In this document: in pieces, positions 49,952 through 58,572 of the stretch
Position numbering within the stretch: the first letter of the stretch is position 1
How the letters are laid out: each line of letters opens with the position of its first letter
The notes under the pieces: model-generated
Databases searched by the model: none
Seen by the model: the letters and a program-made list of their open reading frames with translations, nothing else
Told to the model about the DNA's origin: nothing
Source: Candidatus Methylomirabilis lanthanidiphila
GTDB taxonomy: Bacteria; Methylomirabilota; Methylomirabilia; Methylomirabilales; Methylomirabilaceae
Length of the DNA: 64,000 nt
NCBI GenBank assembly: GCA_902196205.1
Contig: CABIKM010000026.1
Location: 164,270-228,269 of the forward strand
Direction: 5' to 3'
Made by a program: the position numbers and the translations under genes

Positions 49952-51171
49952 GGATGTACGGGGTGCAAGGTTCAAAGTTCAAGGTGCGGGGTTCGACATT
50001 CCCTTACCTCCCCTGCACAAAAGGGGGGGCGTGGGGGGATTTAGTGTGTGGAGTACGAGGCGAGCGCGGAATGGCGCTGATGGTCGTGCTCTGGATCCTG
50101 GCCTTCTTAACGATTATCTTCACGACCTTTACGTTTTCGATGCGAACGGAACTTGCTGCCGCTGGTAACTTCAGGGACCAGGCGGAGTCTTACTATTTGG
50201 CCGAGGCGGGCGTCTATCGTGCGGCGGCGGAGATCATCAATGCGGACCGCGACGTCCCGCCCGACTCGAAGAACTACGACGCTCTGAACGAGCATTGGCA
50301 TACCAATCCGGCTGCCTATAACAATGTGCCTTTGGGGCGAGGTTACTACTGGGTTATGGTGGCGGATGAGGAGAGCAAGATTCCCCTGAACGGTGGACGG
50401 TTCACCCCGCCCCAATACGAGGCGATGCTTCGCCGCCTGTTCTCCAATTCTGGGGTGAGGGACGAGAAGCTTCTGTCAACCATCGTCGATTCAATCCAGG
50501 ATTGGCGGGATACCGACACGCTTCATCGTCTTAATGGCGTTGAGGACGATTACTATCTTTCACGCCCCGTTCCATATCGAGCTAAAAACGGAAATTTCGA
50601 GTCTATTGAGGAACTGCTCCTGGTCAAAGGAATGACCTCGGAGATTCTGTATGGCAACATCGCCAGCCCGCAGCGACGGGCGGAGCTTCAGGCGCAGCTT
50701 CCCTGGGAGCGAGAACTCACGGCGGGTGAATACCTCGGCGTGGCACGGTACCTCACAGTCCACAGTTCGGGTCAGGTAAACGTCAATACGGCCAGTCCGG
50801 AAGTGGTGATGACGCTCGGGCTGACGGCTGCCGAGACCAAGGCTGTCCTGGATCAGCGGGCTGCGACACCCTATCGGGATGTGCAGGCCGTAATCAGCCT
50901 TTTGATCTCTATATCAGGGGGCGAGGGGCGGCAAGGGTTTGCAGTGGTGCGTGGCGGCCAGCCTGGCCCGGCGGACCCGCGGCAGATCCGCACAACGCTC
51001 AGTCAGATCGCTACCGTCGTCTCCAAGACCTTTTCTGTAGAAACGGCAGCCCGCATGTCCGGGTCAAAGCTGACGGCACGAGTGGCCGCCATCCTGCAAA
51101 ACTCCGGATCCCCTGGTCGACCGAAGCTCTCCATCAAACTCTGGTCTGTCGACCCCAGACAGGGCGTGTGA
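49948..51171 (+). CDS. gspK: Minor pseudopilin GspK
   Basis: GspK is the large tip pseudopilin. After the leader comes GMALMVVLWILAFLT and the body has the metal-site and SAM-like regions (LLSTIVDSIQDWRDTD, NVNTASPEVV). With the ATG at 49948 the leader is 40 residues and contains repeat copy c; a GTG nine residues before the cleavage site (with GGGGGG upstream) would give a normal leader. I keep the longer frame. Confidence 0.85.
   Translation: MRMYGVQGSKFKVRGSTFPYLPCTKGGAWGDLVCGVRGERGMALMVVLWILAFLTIIFTTFTFSMRTELAAAGNFRDQAESYYLAEAGVYRAAAEIINADRDVPPDSKNYDALNEHWHTNPAAYNNVPLGRGYYWVMVADEESKIPLNGGRFTPPQYEAMLRRLFSNSGVRDEKLLSTIVDSIQDWRDTDTLHRLNGVEDDYYLSRPVPYRAKNGNFESIEELLLVKGMTSEILYGNIASPQRRAELQAQLPWERELTAGEYLGVARYLTVHSSGQVNVNTASPEVVMTLGLTAAETKAVLDQRAATPYRDVQAVISLLISISGGEGRQGFAVVRGGQPGPADPRQIRTTLSQIATVVSKTFSVETAARMSGSKLTARVAAILQNSGSPGRPKLSIKLWSVDPRQGV
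50000..50043. repeat. GC-rich palindromic dispersed repeat, copy c (inside gspK)
   Basis: A diverged and slightly shortened form of the element (TTCCCTTACC ... GGGGGGATTT). It is read as YLPCTKGGAWGDL in the same frame as copies a and b. Confidence 0.65.
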
Positions 51172-52646
51172 TGACGCTCAGCGAGTTGATTCCAAGACCG
51201 AAGATCAGCCTGGGAATCGACATCCGGGGTGGCGTACTCTGCCATGCCCTGTTAAGCAAGGCATTCGGTCGGATCCAACTCCTTGATTGGGGCGTCGAGG
51301 AACTGTCGGCCGAAGAGAAAGATGCGCCTGAAATCCTGAAAGAGAAGTTGGCGGGTCTCGTGGCTCGGCTGCCTAAGCATCCTGTGCTCATAGCGGTAGG
51401 CCTGCCGCGGCGGTTCGTCACCATGCGCTCAATCAATATGCCGGCGGTTAGCGATGAAGAATTACGGGGGATCCTGGACTACGAAGTTGAGCGGCACGTC
51501 CCGTTCCCCCTGGAGGAGGTCCATTATGACTTCCAGGTGCTTGAACGTGATGCCGAGAAGGCCACTGTGCTGTTGGCCGCGGCCCGTAAAGAGGAGATCG
51601 GTCGGCACCTCGCGCTACTGCAGGAAGCGGGGATCAGGCCGACCGCCCTCGGTGTCTCGACGTTCGCATCGCTCAACACCCTCCTCTACAACCAGGAACA
51701 TGGCGCGGAGCCTCTGAGCGCCATCATCGATCTACGGGACGGGGAGGCCGAATTGGGCCTGGCCACGAAGGGGATTCTGCGATCGGCCAGATACGTAACC
51801 CTTGGTCCGTCCGCGCCCCTTGACGTACTGGCGCCTGAGATCTGTGCCCTGCTCTCGCACCTCGACGCAAACGGCGGAGAGCGGGTAGGCCGAATCTCGG
51901 TCTCGGGGACGGGCGCCGGCAGGGGCGACCTATTGCACCATTTGGCCGAACGGACCGGTCTTGCGGCAGAATTTCTCCATCCCTTCCGGCGGATCAAGGC
52001 ACAGGGTGTGGACCCGCAGGTGGCCCATTCTCTCGGCGCGGCTGTAGGGCTTGCGCTGAACGGTCTCGTCCCGCTTCCACTTGCCATCGATCTGCTGCCC
52101 AAAGAGCTGGCACCCGCTCGCCGTGATCCAAGCCTGACGATGACGTTTCGACTGGCGGCGCTCATTGGAGTATTGGGGCTCGCCTATCTGGTGAATGGCG
52201 CCATCCGGGAGCGTCGCGCGCTTGCCGATCTTACCGCCAAGCTTCACCAAGTGCAGACCGAGGCGGCCAAAGTCGAACAGCTCAAGGGGGAGGTCGGCAC
52301 CCTGGCAAGCCAGATCGCCACGTTACAGACGATTGATCAGGAGGAGACCAGGAAGCTGGACGTGCTGCGCGAGCTGGTCCAGATCTTGCCGAAGGGCGTG
52401 GTTCTCACACTCTTTGTAGTCGAAAAGCGTGAGATCAGGATCGGCGGCACAATCCCAGGTTCTGCCTCGGATCTGATCTCGATTCTCGAGCAGTCGCCTG
52501 TCTTTGAAAACGCTCAATTCACATCTCCGGTAGCCCAGCGGGGCACTGAGGGGCAGGAATTTCAGGTTAAGGCGATCCTTGAGACGAGGTCTGCACCGAG
52601 CCCTGAGGGTCGTCGAGGGGTTCAAGCGAAGGACAAACAGTCGTGA
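51171..52646 (+). CDS. gspL: Type II secretion protein GspL (PilM-like N-terminal domain)
   Basis: The 491-residue protein has an actin-like cytoplasmic domain with LGIDIRGG and the PilM-type LDYEVERHVPFPLEEVHYDFQ (in parts), one membrane helix near residues 322-340 and a PilN-like C-terminal part with a coiled coil. GspL links GspE to the inner-membrane complex. The ATG at 51171 overlaps the gspK stop. Confidence 0.85.
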   Translation: MTLSELIPRPKISLGIDIRGGVLCHALLSKAFGRIQLLDWGVEELSAEEKDAPEILKEKLAGLVARLPKHPVLIAVGLPRRFVTMRSINMPAVSDEELRGILDYEVERHVPFPLEEVHYDFQVLERDAEKATVLLAAARKEEIGRHLALLQEAGIRPTALGVSTFASLNTLLYNQEHGAEPLSAIIDLRDGEAELGLATKGILRSARYVTLGPSAPLDVLAPEICALLSHLDANGGERVGRISVSGTGAGRGDLLHHLAERTGLAAEFLHPFRRIKAQGVDPQVAHSLGAAVGLALNGLVPLPLAIDLLPKELAPARRDPSLTMTFRLAALIGVLGLAYLVNGAIRERRALADLTAKLHQVQTEAAKVEQLKGEVGTLASQIATLQTIDQEETRKLDVLRELVQILPKGVVLTLFVVEKREIRIGGTIPGSASDLISILEQSPVFENAQFTSPVAQRGTEGQEFQVKAILETRSAPSPEGRRGVQAKDKQS

Positions 52647-53215
52647 CCATCTCCTCCCGTGAGCGAAAATTTGTTGTGGCCGGCGGAGTCGTTCTGGTCG
52701 CGTTTCTCGCCATTAACTATGCCGTCGTTCCGGCCATTTCGAGTCAGTTTCAGGTGCAAAGCGAATATCGGGAACGAGTCCAGGCCCTTGAGCGCTTTCA
52801 ACTGGTTGTAGAAGGAAAGCGAAGGTACGAGAAGAAGTTTGCAGAGGCCGAAGCGCTGTTTACACAATTGCAACAGCGACTGTTATCCGGAGAGAAATTG
52901 ACGCTGGCCGCGGCCGATCTTCAGGCGATGCTGCACAAGGCGGCGGGCGAAAGCGGGGTCACCATTGTGAGTGAAAGCATTCACGCGCCGAAGAAGACGG
53001 AGGGGTTCACGCAGGTTGCGGTAGAACTGTTGTTGAACGCGGATTTGAGGAAACTCCGCGACTTCCTGTACAAGATTGAAACGGCTGGAAAGCTGCTTAC
53101 GGTTCCCAAGCTCCATGTGAACGCCTCCTTCCCGAGACCGGGCGCTGAGCTTCAGGTGACGGTTGTGGTTAGCGGGTACACGATGGGGCTGGAGGAAAAA
53201 AGTCCCGGTGCTTAG
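52643..53215 (+). CDS. gspM: Type II secretion protein GspM (PilO-like)
   Basis: The 190-residue protein has one N-terminal helix (VVAGGVVLVAFLAINYAVV), a coiled coil and a ferredoxin-like C-terminal domain (VAVELLLNADLRKLRDFLYKIE in parts). It starts with GTG, overlapping the gspL stop. It is the usual partner of GspL. Confidence 0.82.
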   Translation: MTISSRERKFVVAGGVVLVAFLAINYAVVPAISSQFQVQSEYRERVQALERFQLVVEGKRRYEKKFAEAEALFTQLQQRLLSGEKLTLAAADLQAMLHKAAGESGVTIVSESIHAPKKTEGFTQVAVELLLNADLRKLRDFLYKIETAGKLLTVPKLHVNASFPRPGAELQVTVVVSGYTMGLEEKSPGA

Positions 53216-53885
53216 ACCGCTACGGCTGCTGAATCTCCTCCTGAGCCTTGTTGCGGCACTGATCGGTGTCGCCTTGGCAAAGACGTGGGTTGCCCCGGTT
53301 GCCCCGGTTCTGAACCCAGTCGTCACAAAATCGTTACAAGAGACGGAGGCGCTTGCCTACAATTCGGTCGCTCGCCCGCCTCTTACACAGTTCGAGGTCT
53401 TGCTGGAGAAGAATCCGTTTAAGCAGCCGCCACCCAGACCGGTAAGATCGTCCGGTCCCCCTCCACCCCCTCCGATTCCACTCCCGAGCCTGGTCGGTAC
53501 GATGCTTGTCGATCACGAGCGCAAGGCGATCCTGAACGACCGGGGTAAAGCGAATATTTACGCCATAGGTCAGCAAGTAGCCGGCGGAGTGATTGCTGAG
53601 ATCAAGGAGGATCGGATCATCTTCAAGCGCGGGGACACGACGCAGGAGATCATGCTCAAAGCTGCCATCACGTCTGCTACCGCAACGGCAACACCGTCAC
53701 CGGCACCTGCCGCCCCTCAGGCAGCGCCTGCAGCGCCACCACAAGTCGAGAGTCCGCCGGTCGGTCCTGCCGGCGCCGCCGATACCGACGAGTTGCAGCG
53801 GCGTCGGGAGGAGCAGAAGGAGCGGCGACGGCAGATACTGGAGCAACGTAAAGCGGCCCGGCAGAATATGAGGCGGTCTGACTAA
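53208..53885 (+). CDS. gspC: Type II secretion protein GspC
   Basis: The protein has an N-terminal membrane helix and the HR domain (LVGTMLVDHERKAILNDRGK and YAIGQQVAGGVIAEIKEDRI), which contacts GspD. The C-terminal part is a Pro/Ala-rich linker and a basic coiled coil; a PDZ domain is absent. The GTG at 53208 overlaps the gspM stop; GGAGG lies 12 bases before it. Confidence 0.8.
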   Translation: MLRPLRLLNLLLSLVAALIGVALAKTWVAPVAPVLNPVVTKSLQETEALAYNSVARPPLTQFEVLLEKNPFKQPPPRPVRSSGPPPPPPIPLPSLVGTMLVDHERKAILNDRGKANIYAIGQQVAGGVIAEIKEDRIIFKRGDTTQEIMLKAAITSATATATPSPAPAAPQAAPAAPPQVESPPVGPAGAADTDELQRRREEQKERRRQILEQRKAARQNMRRSD

Positions 53886-53940
53886 CCGGCCACCGACGAG
53901 GTTCGACCTTAAGCCATTGAACACGTGGAAGGAGTGAGGA

Positions 53941-56037
53941 TTGGCTACCAGTAGAGATGTCCTTGTGATCTTGACGGTTGCGGTGTTTCTTCCGGCTGGC
54001 GCCGCGTGGGGTCGACCGTTGTCTCCCGCATCGACGGGAACACCTCCACCGGTTCAGATCATCGCCGCAACCCCTGTACCGTCGCAAACAGAAGAGGCGG
54101 AGGAAGACGCGGACGCGCAAGAACAAGAAGACGATAAGCAAGAGACGGAGGAGGCAGAAAGCACGCCTGAGGAGAAGGTGGTTCTCCCTCCAACGCTCCC
54201 AGTAGAGGCAAAGGAAGGCGCGCCTGTGTCTTCAGGGGGACGCCAGGTTGTGCCGGGGCCCAGTCGGCCTGGAGGACCACAGTATGTGTCGTTGAACTTC
54301 GAAAACGCCGATCTGGAATTGGTCCTTCGCTCGATTGCCGACATCACCGGGATTAACTTCATCATCGGTCCTGGCGTCAAAGCGAATGTCACGATGCGGA
54401 CGACGACCAGGGTGCCGGCCACCGAGGTCTTCTCCATCCTGGAATCGGTGCTGGAGATCAATAACCTGGCCGCGGTGAAGGATGGCTCATATTATAAAAT
54501 TGTCCCGATCGCCGTCGCCCAGCAGGAACCGCAGGATGTGCAGGTAGGCAAAGAGCGCACTGAGGAGCGGGAACGATTTGTCACCCAAATTGTCCAACTC
54601 GAATACCTGTCAGCCGACGAGACCTCGAAGATTCTCCAATCGTTGATGGGCAAAGGGGCCAAGATGATCGTCCACAAGGAGACCAACTCCCTGATCATCG
54701 CCGGCTTCACCTCAACGATCAAACGTGTGCTCGAGACGATCAAGGCTCTCGATGTTCCGACCAAACGCGACAATATCCAGCGGATCTTTGTCTATTTTGT
54801 CGAGAATGCCAAGGCCGCTGAGCTGGCGAACACCCTGAATACTCTCTATGGTCGTCGAGATCTGGTGCGGGGCGCAGCGCCTGGGGCTCGGCCGGGCCAG
54901 CCTGGCGCCAGGCCGGTGCCAGGGACGCCGACACCTCCAGCGCCGGTTCCCGGTCAACCCCCGTCTCCAACCCCAAGCCAGCCGCCTCCTCCATCGGGAG
55001 CGGCGATTCCGCCAGGCGCTGAGGCGGCGCCAGGCGAGGTCGTAGGCGACGTGACCATCGTATCCGATGAAACGAACAATGCGCTGGTCATTAAGACCTC
55101 TCCGCGCAACTATGAGATCATCGAGGCGACGATCAAGCAACTTGACATCGTCCCGAAGCAGGTGGTGATCGAGCTGTTCCTGGCCCAGATCAGGCTGCAC
55201 GACAGTTTTAGCTTCAGCCTGGAAGAGATCATAAAGAGCGGGCAATTCCTTGTTGCAGGGGCATTCGGCGGCCCTCTTGCCACCGGGATAAAGGGCATTG
55301 TCCAGGACCCGGCGAAAAAGCTTGCCAGTGGTATGACCTTTGCCTTTGTGGACAAGGATAATGTCCGTGTGGTGTTGAACAATCTTGCTGAAGTGACGAA
55401 GGTGGAGGTGCTCGCAACCCCGCACCTGTTGACGGCTAATAATAAGGAGGCGAAGATCCAGATCGGGCAAGAGGTGCCGATTGTCACAGGTCAGCAGACC
55501 ACGTCCTCACTGCAGACGGGCGGGACGAGCGATCTCTTCCGGACGACCCAGCAGAAGGACATCGGGATCATCATGGGGATCAAGCCGCATGTCAACGAGA
55601 AGCGATTGGTGACGCTGGACATCGAAAACGAAAATATCGCCATTGATCAAACCAGTTTCGGAGACACCGGCACAGCCTCCTTCTTAAAGACGACAACAAA
55701 GACGTCGATCGTGGTCGAGGATGGCCAGACGCTTCTCATTGGGGGCATCATTCGAACAGATAAGTCAAAGGGATACACTGGGATACCCTTCCTAAGCCGG
55801 ATCCCTTTGCTCGGCTATCTCTTTCGAGGCACCTCCGACGTGCTGGAACGGAATGAGCTGATCATCATGGTGACGCCCCATGTTATCGCCTCACCGGAGG
55901 AGGGCCGGGCAATGACCGAACGGTTCAGGGGGCGGGTTGAAAGGCTTGAGCCCCTGATGAAATTATCTCCGAAAACGTCGCCCTCAGGGCTCGCGCCGAA
56001 GCTGGATGAGCAGGAGAATGGCGATCCTGGAACCTAG
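53941..56037 (+). CDS. gspD: Type II secretion outer-membrane secretin GspD
   Basis: The 698-residue secretin forms the outer-membrane pore. The TTG start has AAGGAGTGAGGA before it. The sequence has a signal segment, an acidic Glu-rich linker, N-domains starting at VSLNFENADLELVLRSIADI, a Pro-rich insert near residues 310-365, and the secretin core (VPIVTGQ, TSIVVEDGQTLLIGGIIRTD and the final FLSRIPLLGYLF). The Pro-rich insert is unusual in its length. Confidence 0.93.
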   Translation: MATSRDVLVILTVAVFLPAGAAWGRPLSPASTGTPPPVQIIAATPVPSQTEEAEEDADAQEQEDDKQETEEAESTPEEKVVLPPTLPVEAKEGAPVSSGGRQVVPGPSRPGGPQYVSLNFENADLELVLRSIADITGINFIIGPGVKANVTMRTTTRVPATEVFSILESVLEINNLAAVKDGSYYKIVPIAVAQQEPQDVQVGKERTEERERFVTQIVQLEYLSADETSKILQSLMGKGAKMIVHKETNSLIIAGFTSTIKRVLETIKALDVPTKRDNIQRIFVYFVENAKAAELANTLNTLYGRRDLVRGAAPGARPGQPGARPVPGTPTPPAPVPGQPPSPTPSQPPPPSGAAIPPGAEAAPGEVVGDVTIVSDETNNALVIKTSPRNYEIIEATIKQLDIVPKQVVIELFLAQIRLHDSFSFSLEEIIKSGQFLVAGAFGGPLATGIKGIVQDPAKKLASGMTFAFVDKDNVRVVLNNLAEVTKVEVLATPHLLTANNKEAKIQIGQEVPIVTGQQTTSSLQTGGTSDLFRTTQQKDIGIIMGIKPHVNEKRLVTLDIENENIAIDQTSFGDTGTASFLKTTTKTSIVVEDGQTLLIGGIIRTDKSKGYTGIPFLSRIPLLGYLFRGTSDVLERNELIIMVTPHVIASPEEGRAMTERFRGRVERLEPLMKLSPKTSPSGLAPKLDEQENGDPGT

Positions 56038-56100
56038 ATTGTGGATGCTGGACTCAATTCCCCAACCTTCAGACCATACACCAGACAAAAGGAGGCTCTT

Positions 56101-56508
56101 ATGACCCGAGCAGCCGGCGTCCTGTTGCTGGCAGTGATGTTGTGCGTAACAGTCCCGGCCTTCGCGCAGCAAGCGCCATCGCCGCCAACGCCGGCAGCGT
56201 TGACCCTAACACGTCAGGCGTTTCAGACACTCATGCTGGGCATGATGCGGGACCAGGTATCGAAGCTTGTCGGCTCTCAGGGGCCGATGGACCTCAACCA
56301 GGAGGTCTGGGGCCGCTGGGTTCCTGGAGCGAAGCCGGGGCATGTAGAGATCCTGAGAGTACATTTTTACAACAATCAGGTTTTCTGGATCGAGTACGAT
56401 GCCTTCGGCGACTCATGGGCCCGTGAGGAGAAAGGGGGCTGTAGCGGATGGGTCAAGCCGCTGATGAGGCGCCTAAAGGACAATTTTGATATCAATCTAA
56501 TAAAATAA
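56101..56508 (+). CDS. Small secreted protein of unknown function
   Basis: The 135-residue protein has a signal peptide ending AFA and a mature part with a MRDQVSKLVGSQGPMDLNQE helix and an aromatic beta region (VHFYNNQVFWIEYD). AAAGGAGG lies before the ATG at 56101. It follows gspD by 63 bases and may be an accessory or substrate of the secretion system. I do not recognise the family; it resembles SmpA/BamE-type small domains only loosely. Confidence 0.65.
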   Translation: MTRAAGVLLLAVMLCVTVPAFAQQAPSPPTPAALTLTRQAFQTLMLGMMRDQVSKLVGSQGPMDLNQEVWGRWVPGAKPGHVEILRVHFYNNQVFWIEYDAFGDSWAREEKGGCSGWVKPLMRRLKDNFDINLIK

Positions 56509-56510
56509 AA

Positions 56511-56549
56511 AGCCCCGAAGCGCTTCCCTGCGACAGCATCGCGGGGCTT
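56511..56549 (+). terminator. Hairpin terminator after the T2SS operon
   Basis: AGCCCCG (56511-56517) pairs with CGGGGCT (56542-56548); an A-run precedes it on the plus strand, so it may work in the opposite direction too. The bases 56550-56640 show only a GGAATTCCG ... CGGAATCC dyad. Confidence 0.6.
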
Positions 56550-56640
56550 GGCTGGACAAGGCCAAGGCTTCAGGGCTCGGTGACCGCTGGAATTCCGTAG
56601 GCGGAATCCATAGGCAGTCGATCCGGTGAGGAGGACACAC

Positions 56641-56688
56641 CTACGTTACAATCACCTCACATGTCCAGATGGTTAACGGTAAGCCCAC
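56641..56688 (-). CDS. Micro-ORF behind a perfect extended Shine-Dalgarno sequence
   Basis: On the minus strand AGAAAGGAGGTGATCCA, a full complement to the 3' tail of 16S rRNA, is followed directly by GTG and 14 further codons, giving MGLPLTIWTCEVIVT and TAG. Spacing from GGAGG to GTG is seven bases. TTGCGT and TACGGT, 17 bases apart, lie upstream as a possible promoter. The product, if made, is a hydrophobic 15-residue peptide of unknown role; the site could also be a translation-control or leader element. Confidence 0.45.
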   Translation of the reverse strand: MGLPLTIWTCEVIVT

Positions 56689-56784
56689 TGGATCACCTCC
56701 TTTCTTGTGTACAATTACCGTATCGAAGGTGCGGACGTAACGCAAGAAAAAAATGTAAAAGGGGAGAGTGGTGCCGGCGTGCAG

Positions 56785-57873
56785 CTATTGGTCATCAGCT
56801 TTTAGCAGCGCCACGGCTTGTCCTGTCTTGCTGACGGCTGATCGCTGAAAGCTGTCCTTACTGCGTCGAACCACCAAGCCTCGCATATTCACGCTACAAG
56901 GCAGGACCCTGGCGCCTGCGGCCTCGGCGATGGCGATAAGCGCCGCCCTGGCCTCCGGTTCGATGATAAGGGCAAGGCAGCCTCCGCCGCCCGCACCGCA
57001 GACCCTGGCCCCGAGTGCTCCAGCCCGCTTCAAGGTATGAATCAATCGGTCAATGGCGGGGCTGCTCATGGTGGGGAGCGCCCGTCGCCGGGTCTCCCAA
57101 TCCCGATTCAGGAGCCTGGCGATCCCCGTCAGGTCCTCCTGGAGGAAGGCGTCCCGCATGGCGAGGGCATTCTCCTGGAGCGCGTCGAAGAAGGCGAATG
57201 TCTTCCGATCCCCCTCCATGTGGCGCTTGAACAGGTCCCAATTGTTGGCGCCTGAGAAGCGCGGTTTACCGAGATAGAGAAGCAAGAGATGCCGCTGAAG
57301 CTCCATGAGAAATGTCTGCCGTGCAATCGAGGTCCTGTGGATGCCGGCGAGTCCAAATTCGATGCTGCTGGCGCCGCCATAGGCAGCGGCGTAGTAATCC
57401 TGATAACCGGTGGGGACACGGATCGCCTGCGTCTCGATGGCCTTTGCGTGCTCGATCAGTGCCTTGCGGTCGAGCGACCGGCCTGCGACTGCCGACAAGG
57501 CGGCCGCCGTTGCGACCGCCAGCGCTGAAGAACCGCCGGTCCCCGCGCCGGCCGGCGCCTGACAGGCGGTTCGGATATCCAGACCGGTGTCGGGTGCGAG
57601 TGACTGGATCAGCCTGGCCAGCATCTCCAGAAACGGCTGGCGTGTCCAGGCGATCTTGTCTCGCGATGGCCAGGTCAGTCGTCGTTCTTGATCGGATGCG
57701 ACTAGTCGGATCGCGCGCCCAGGCCGCCGCGTCACAGTCACATCGGCAATAAGGTTGATCGCGACATTCACGGTGATCGCCGGTTGGTGAAAGAGGTGGA
57801 GCGGCGGGATGTCGAGTGTGCCGCCCGCAAAGTCGATACGCGTCGGCGCCTTGGCAACGATCAGTTCCGCCAT
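56785..57873 (-). CDS. GHMP kinase (heptose-7-phosphate-kinase-like)
   Basis: The 362-residue enzyme has the GHMP plan: KAPTRIDFAGGTLDI at the start, APAGAGTGGSSALAVA (ATP loop), and GARVCGAGGGGCLALI near the C-terminus. The similarity is to the HddA-type sugar kinases. With the heptose adenylyltransferase near 2.6 kb it may feed heptose synthesis, though other sugars are possible. The last 25 residues are encoded by a low-complexity repeat region. It overlaps the HAD gene by 13 bases. Confidence 0.82.
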   Translation of the reverse strand: MAELIVAKAPTRIDFAGGTLDIPPLHLFHQPAITVNVAINLIADVTVTRRPGRAIRLVASDQERRLTWPSRDKIAWTRQPFLEMLARLIQSLAPDTGLDIRTACQAPAGAGTGGSSALAVATAAALSAVAGRSLDRKALIEHAKAIETQAIRVPTGYQDYYAAAYGGASSIEFGLAGIHRTSIARQTFLMELQRHLLLLYLGKPRFSGANNWDLFKRHMEGDRKTFAFFDALQENALAMRDAFLQEDLTGIARLLNRDWETRRRALPTMSSPAIDRLIHTLKRAGALGARVCGAGGGGCLALIIEPEARAALIAIAEAAGARVLPCSVNMRGLVVRRSKDSFQRSAVSKTGQAVALLKADDQ

Positions 57874-58559
57874 GGAAGGGACACCTCATGTAAGCTCCGG
57901 CAATGCCGGTGGGGCAAGCGGGAGGGGACAGTAAGATACCTGGCGGCCTCTCGGAAGCGATTCCCCTCAATGGCGGATGGCTCCACGCGACAGATCAGAT
58001 AGGTCTGCAGCCGAGGGATAGAGGCCTTCATGGCATCAAGGTCGGCCGGATTGTTATCGACGGCGCAGAGTTCCGCATAGGCTGAAGCGATCGTATTGAG
58101 CATCCCTGCTTTTCCTTTCTCATCTGATGTATACACGATCTGCGTGAAGTACGGGGTGAGGCCTGATGTCCGTACCTTGTAGCTCTGCCAGGTAGGGTCG
58201 CCGAAAGAGAGTAGGATCAGCTCGAACCCCCGGCGGCGTGCCGTGTTCAGAAACTCTACGACATCGGGGAACAGGTAGGAACGCAGGTCAGAAAAGGTGC
58301 GTTCGAGGGTTGCGTGCATCGCAGACGCCACGGAGACGGATGCGATGGCGCCCAATCTGAACAGCGCCTCCAGATGTTTCCGGAGCGAGTACCCGGACGG
58401 CCAGATCGTCTCGTAGCTTTTCTCCCAGGCGTCATCGGAGATACTGAATTGAGCGAAGGCAGACTTCAGATCGACCCAAAAGAAGCGATCGGTATCAAAG
58501 AGGGTGTGATCGAAATCTAACAGGATACCTCGTTGAGCGCGTGAATTCGCTCCCGCCAT
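57861..58559 (-). CDS. HAD-superfamily hydrolase
   Basis: The protein has HAD motifs: LLDFDHTLFDTD (nucleophile Asp and acid Asp), LLSFGDPTWQS, Lys in EKGKAGML and AVDNNPADLDA. It likely dephosphorylates a small sugar phosphate. The start is set at the ATG at 58559, 13 bases after the uracil glycosylase stop; an in-frame ATG at 58628 would overlap that gene. A partnership with the GHMP kinase is plausible from the overlap. Confidence 0.8.
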   Translation of the reverse strand: MAGANSRAQRGILLDFDHTLFDTDRFFWVDLKSAFAQFSISDDAWEKSYETIWPSGYSLRKHLEALFRLGAIASVSVASAMHATLERTFSDLRSYLFPDVVEFLNTARRRGFELILLSFGDPTWQSYKVRTSGLTPYFTQIVYTSDEKGKAGMLNTIASAYAELCAVDNNPADLDAMKASIPRLQTYLICRVEPSAIEGNRFREAARYLTVPSRLPHRHCRSLHEVSLPWRN

Positions 58560-58572
58560 CCGCGCTATGTCG

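Noticed and set aside
56689..56705. Exact match to the 3' end of 16S rRNA on the plus strand
   Set aside because: Only the last 17 bases match; the preceding helix 45 sequence is not preserved, so it is better read as a complementary ribosome binding site on the minus strand.
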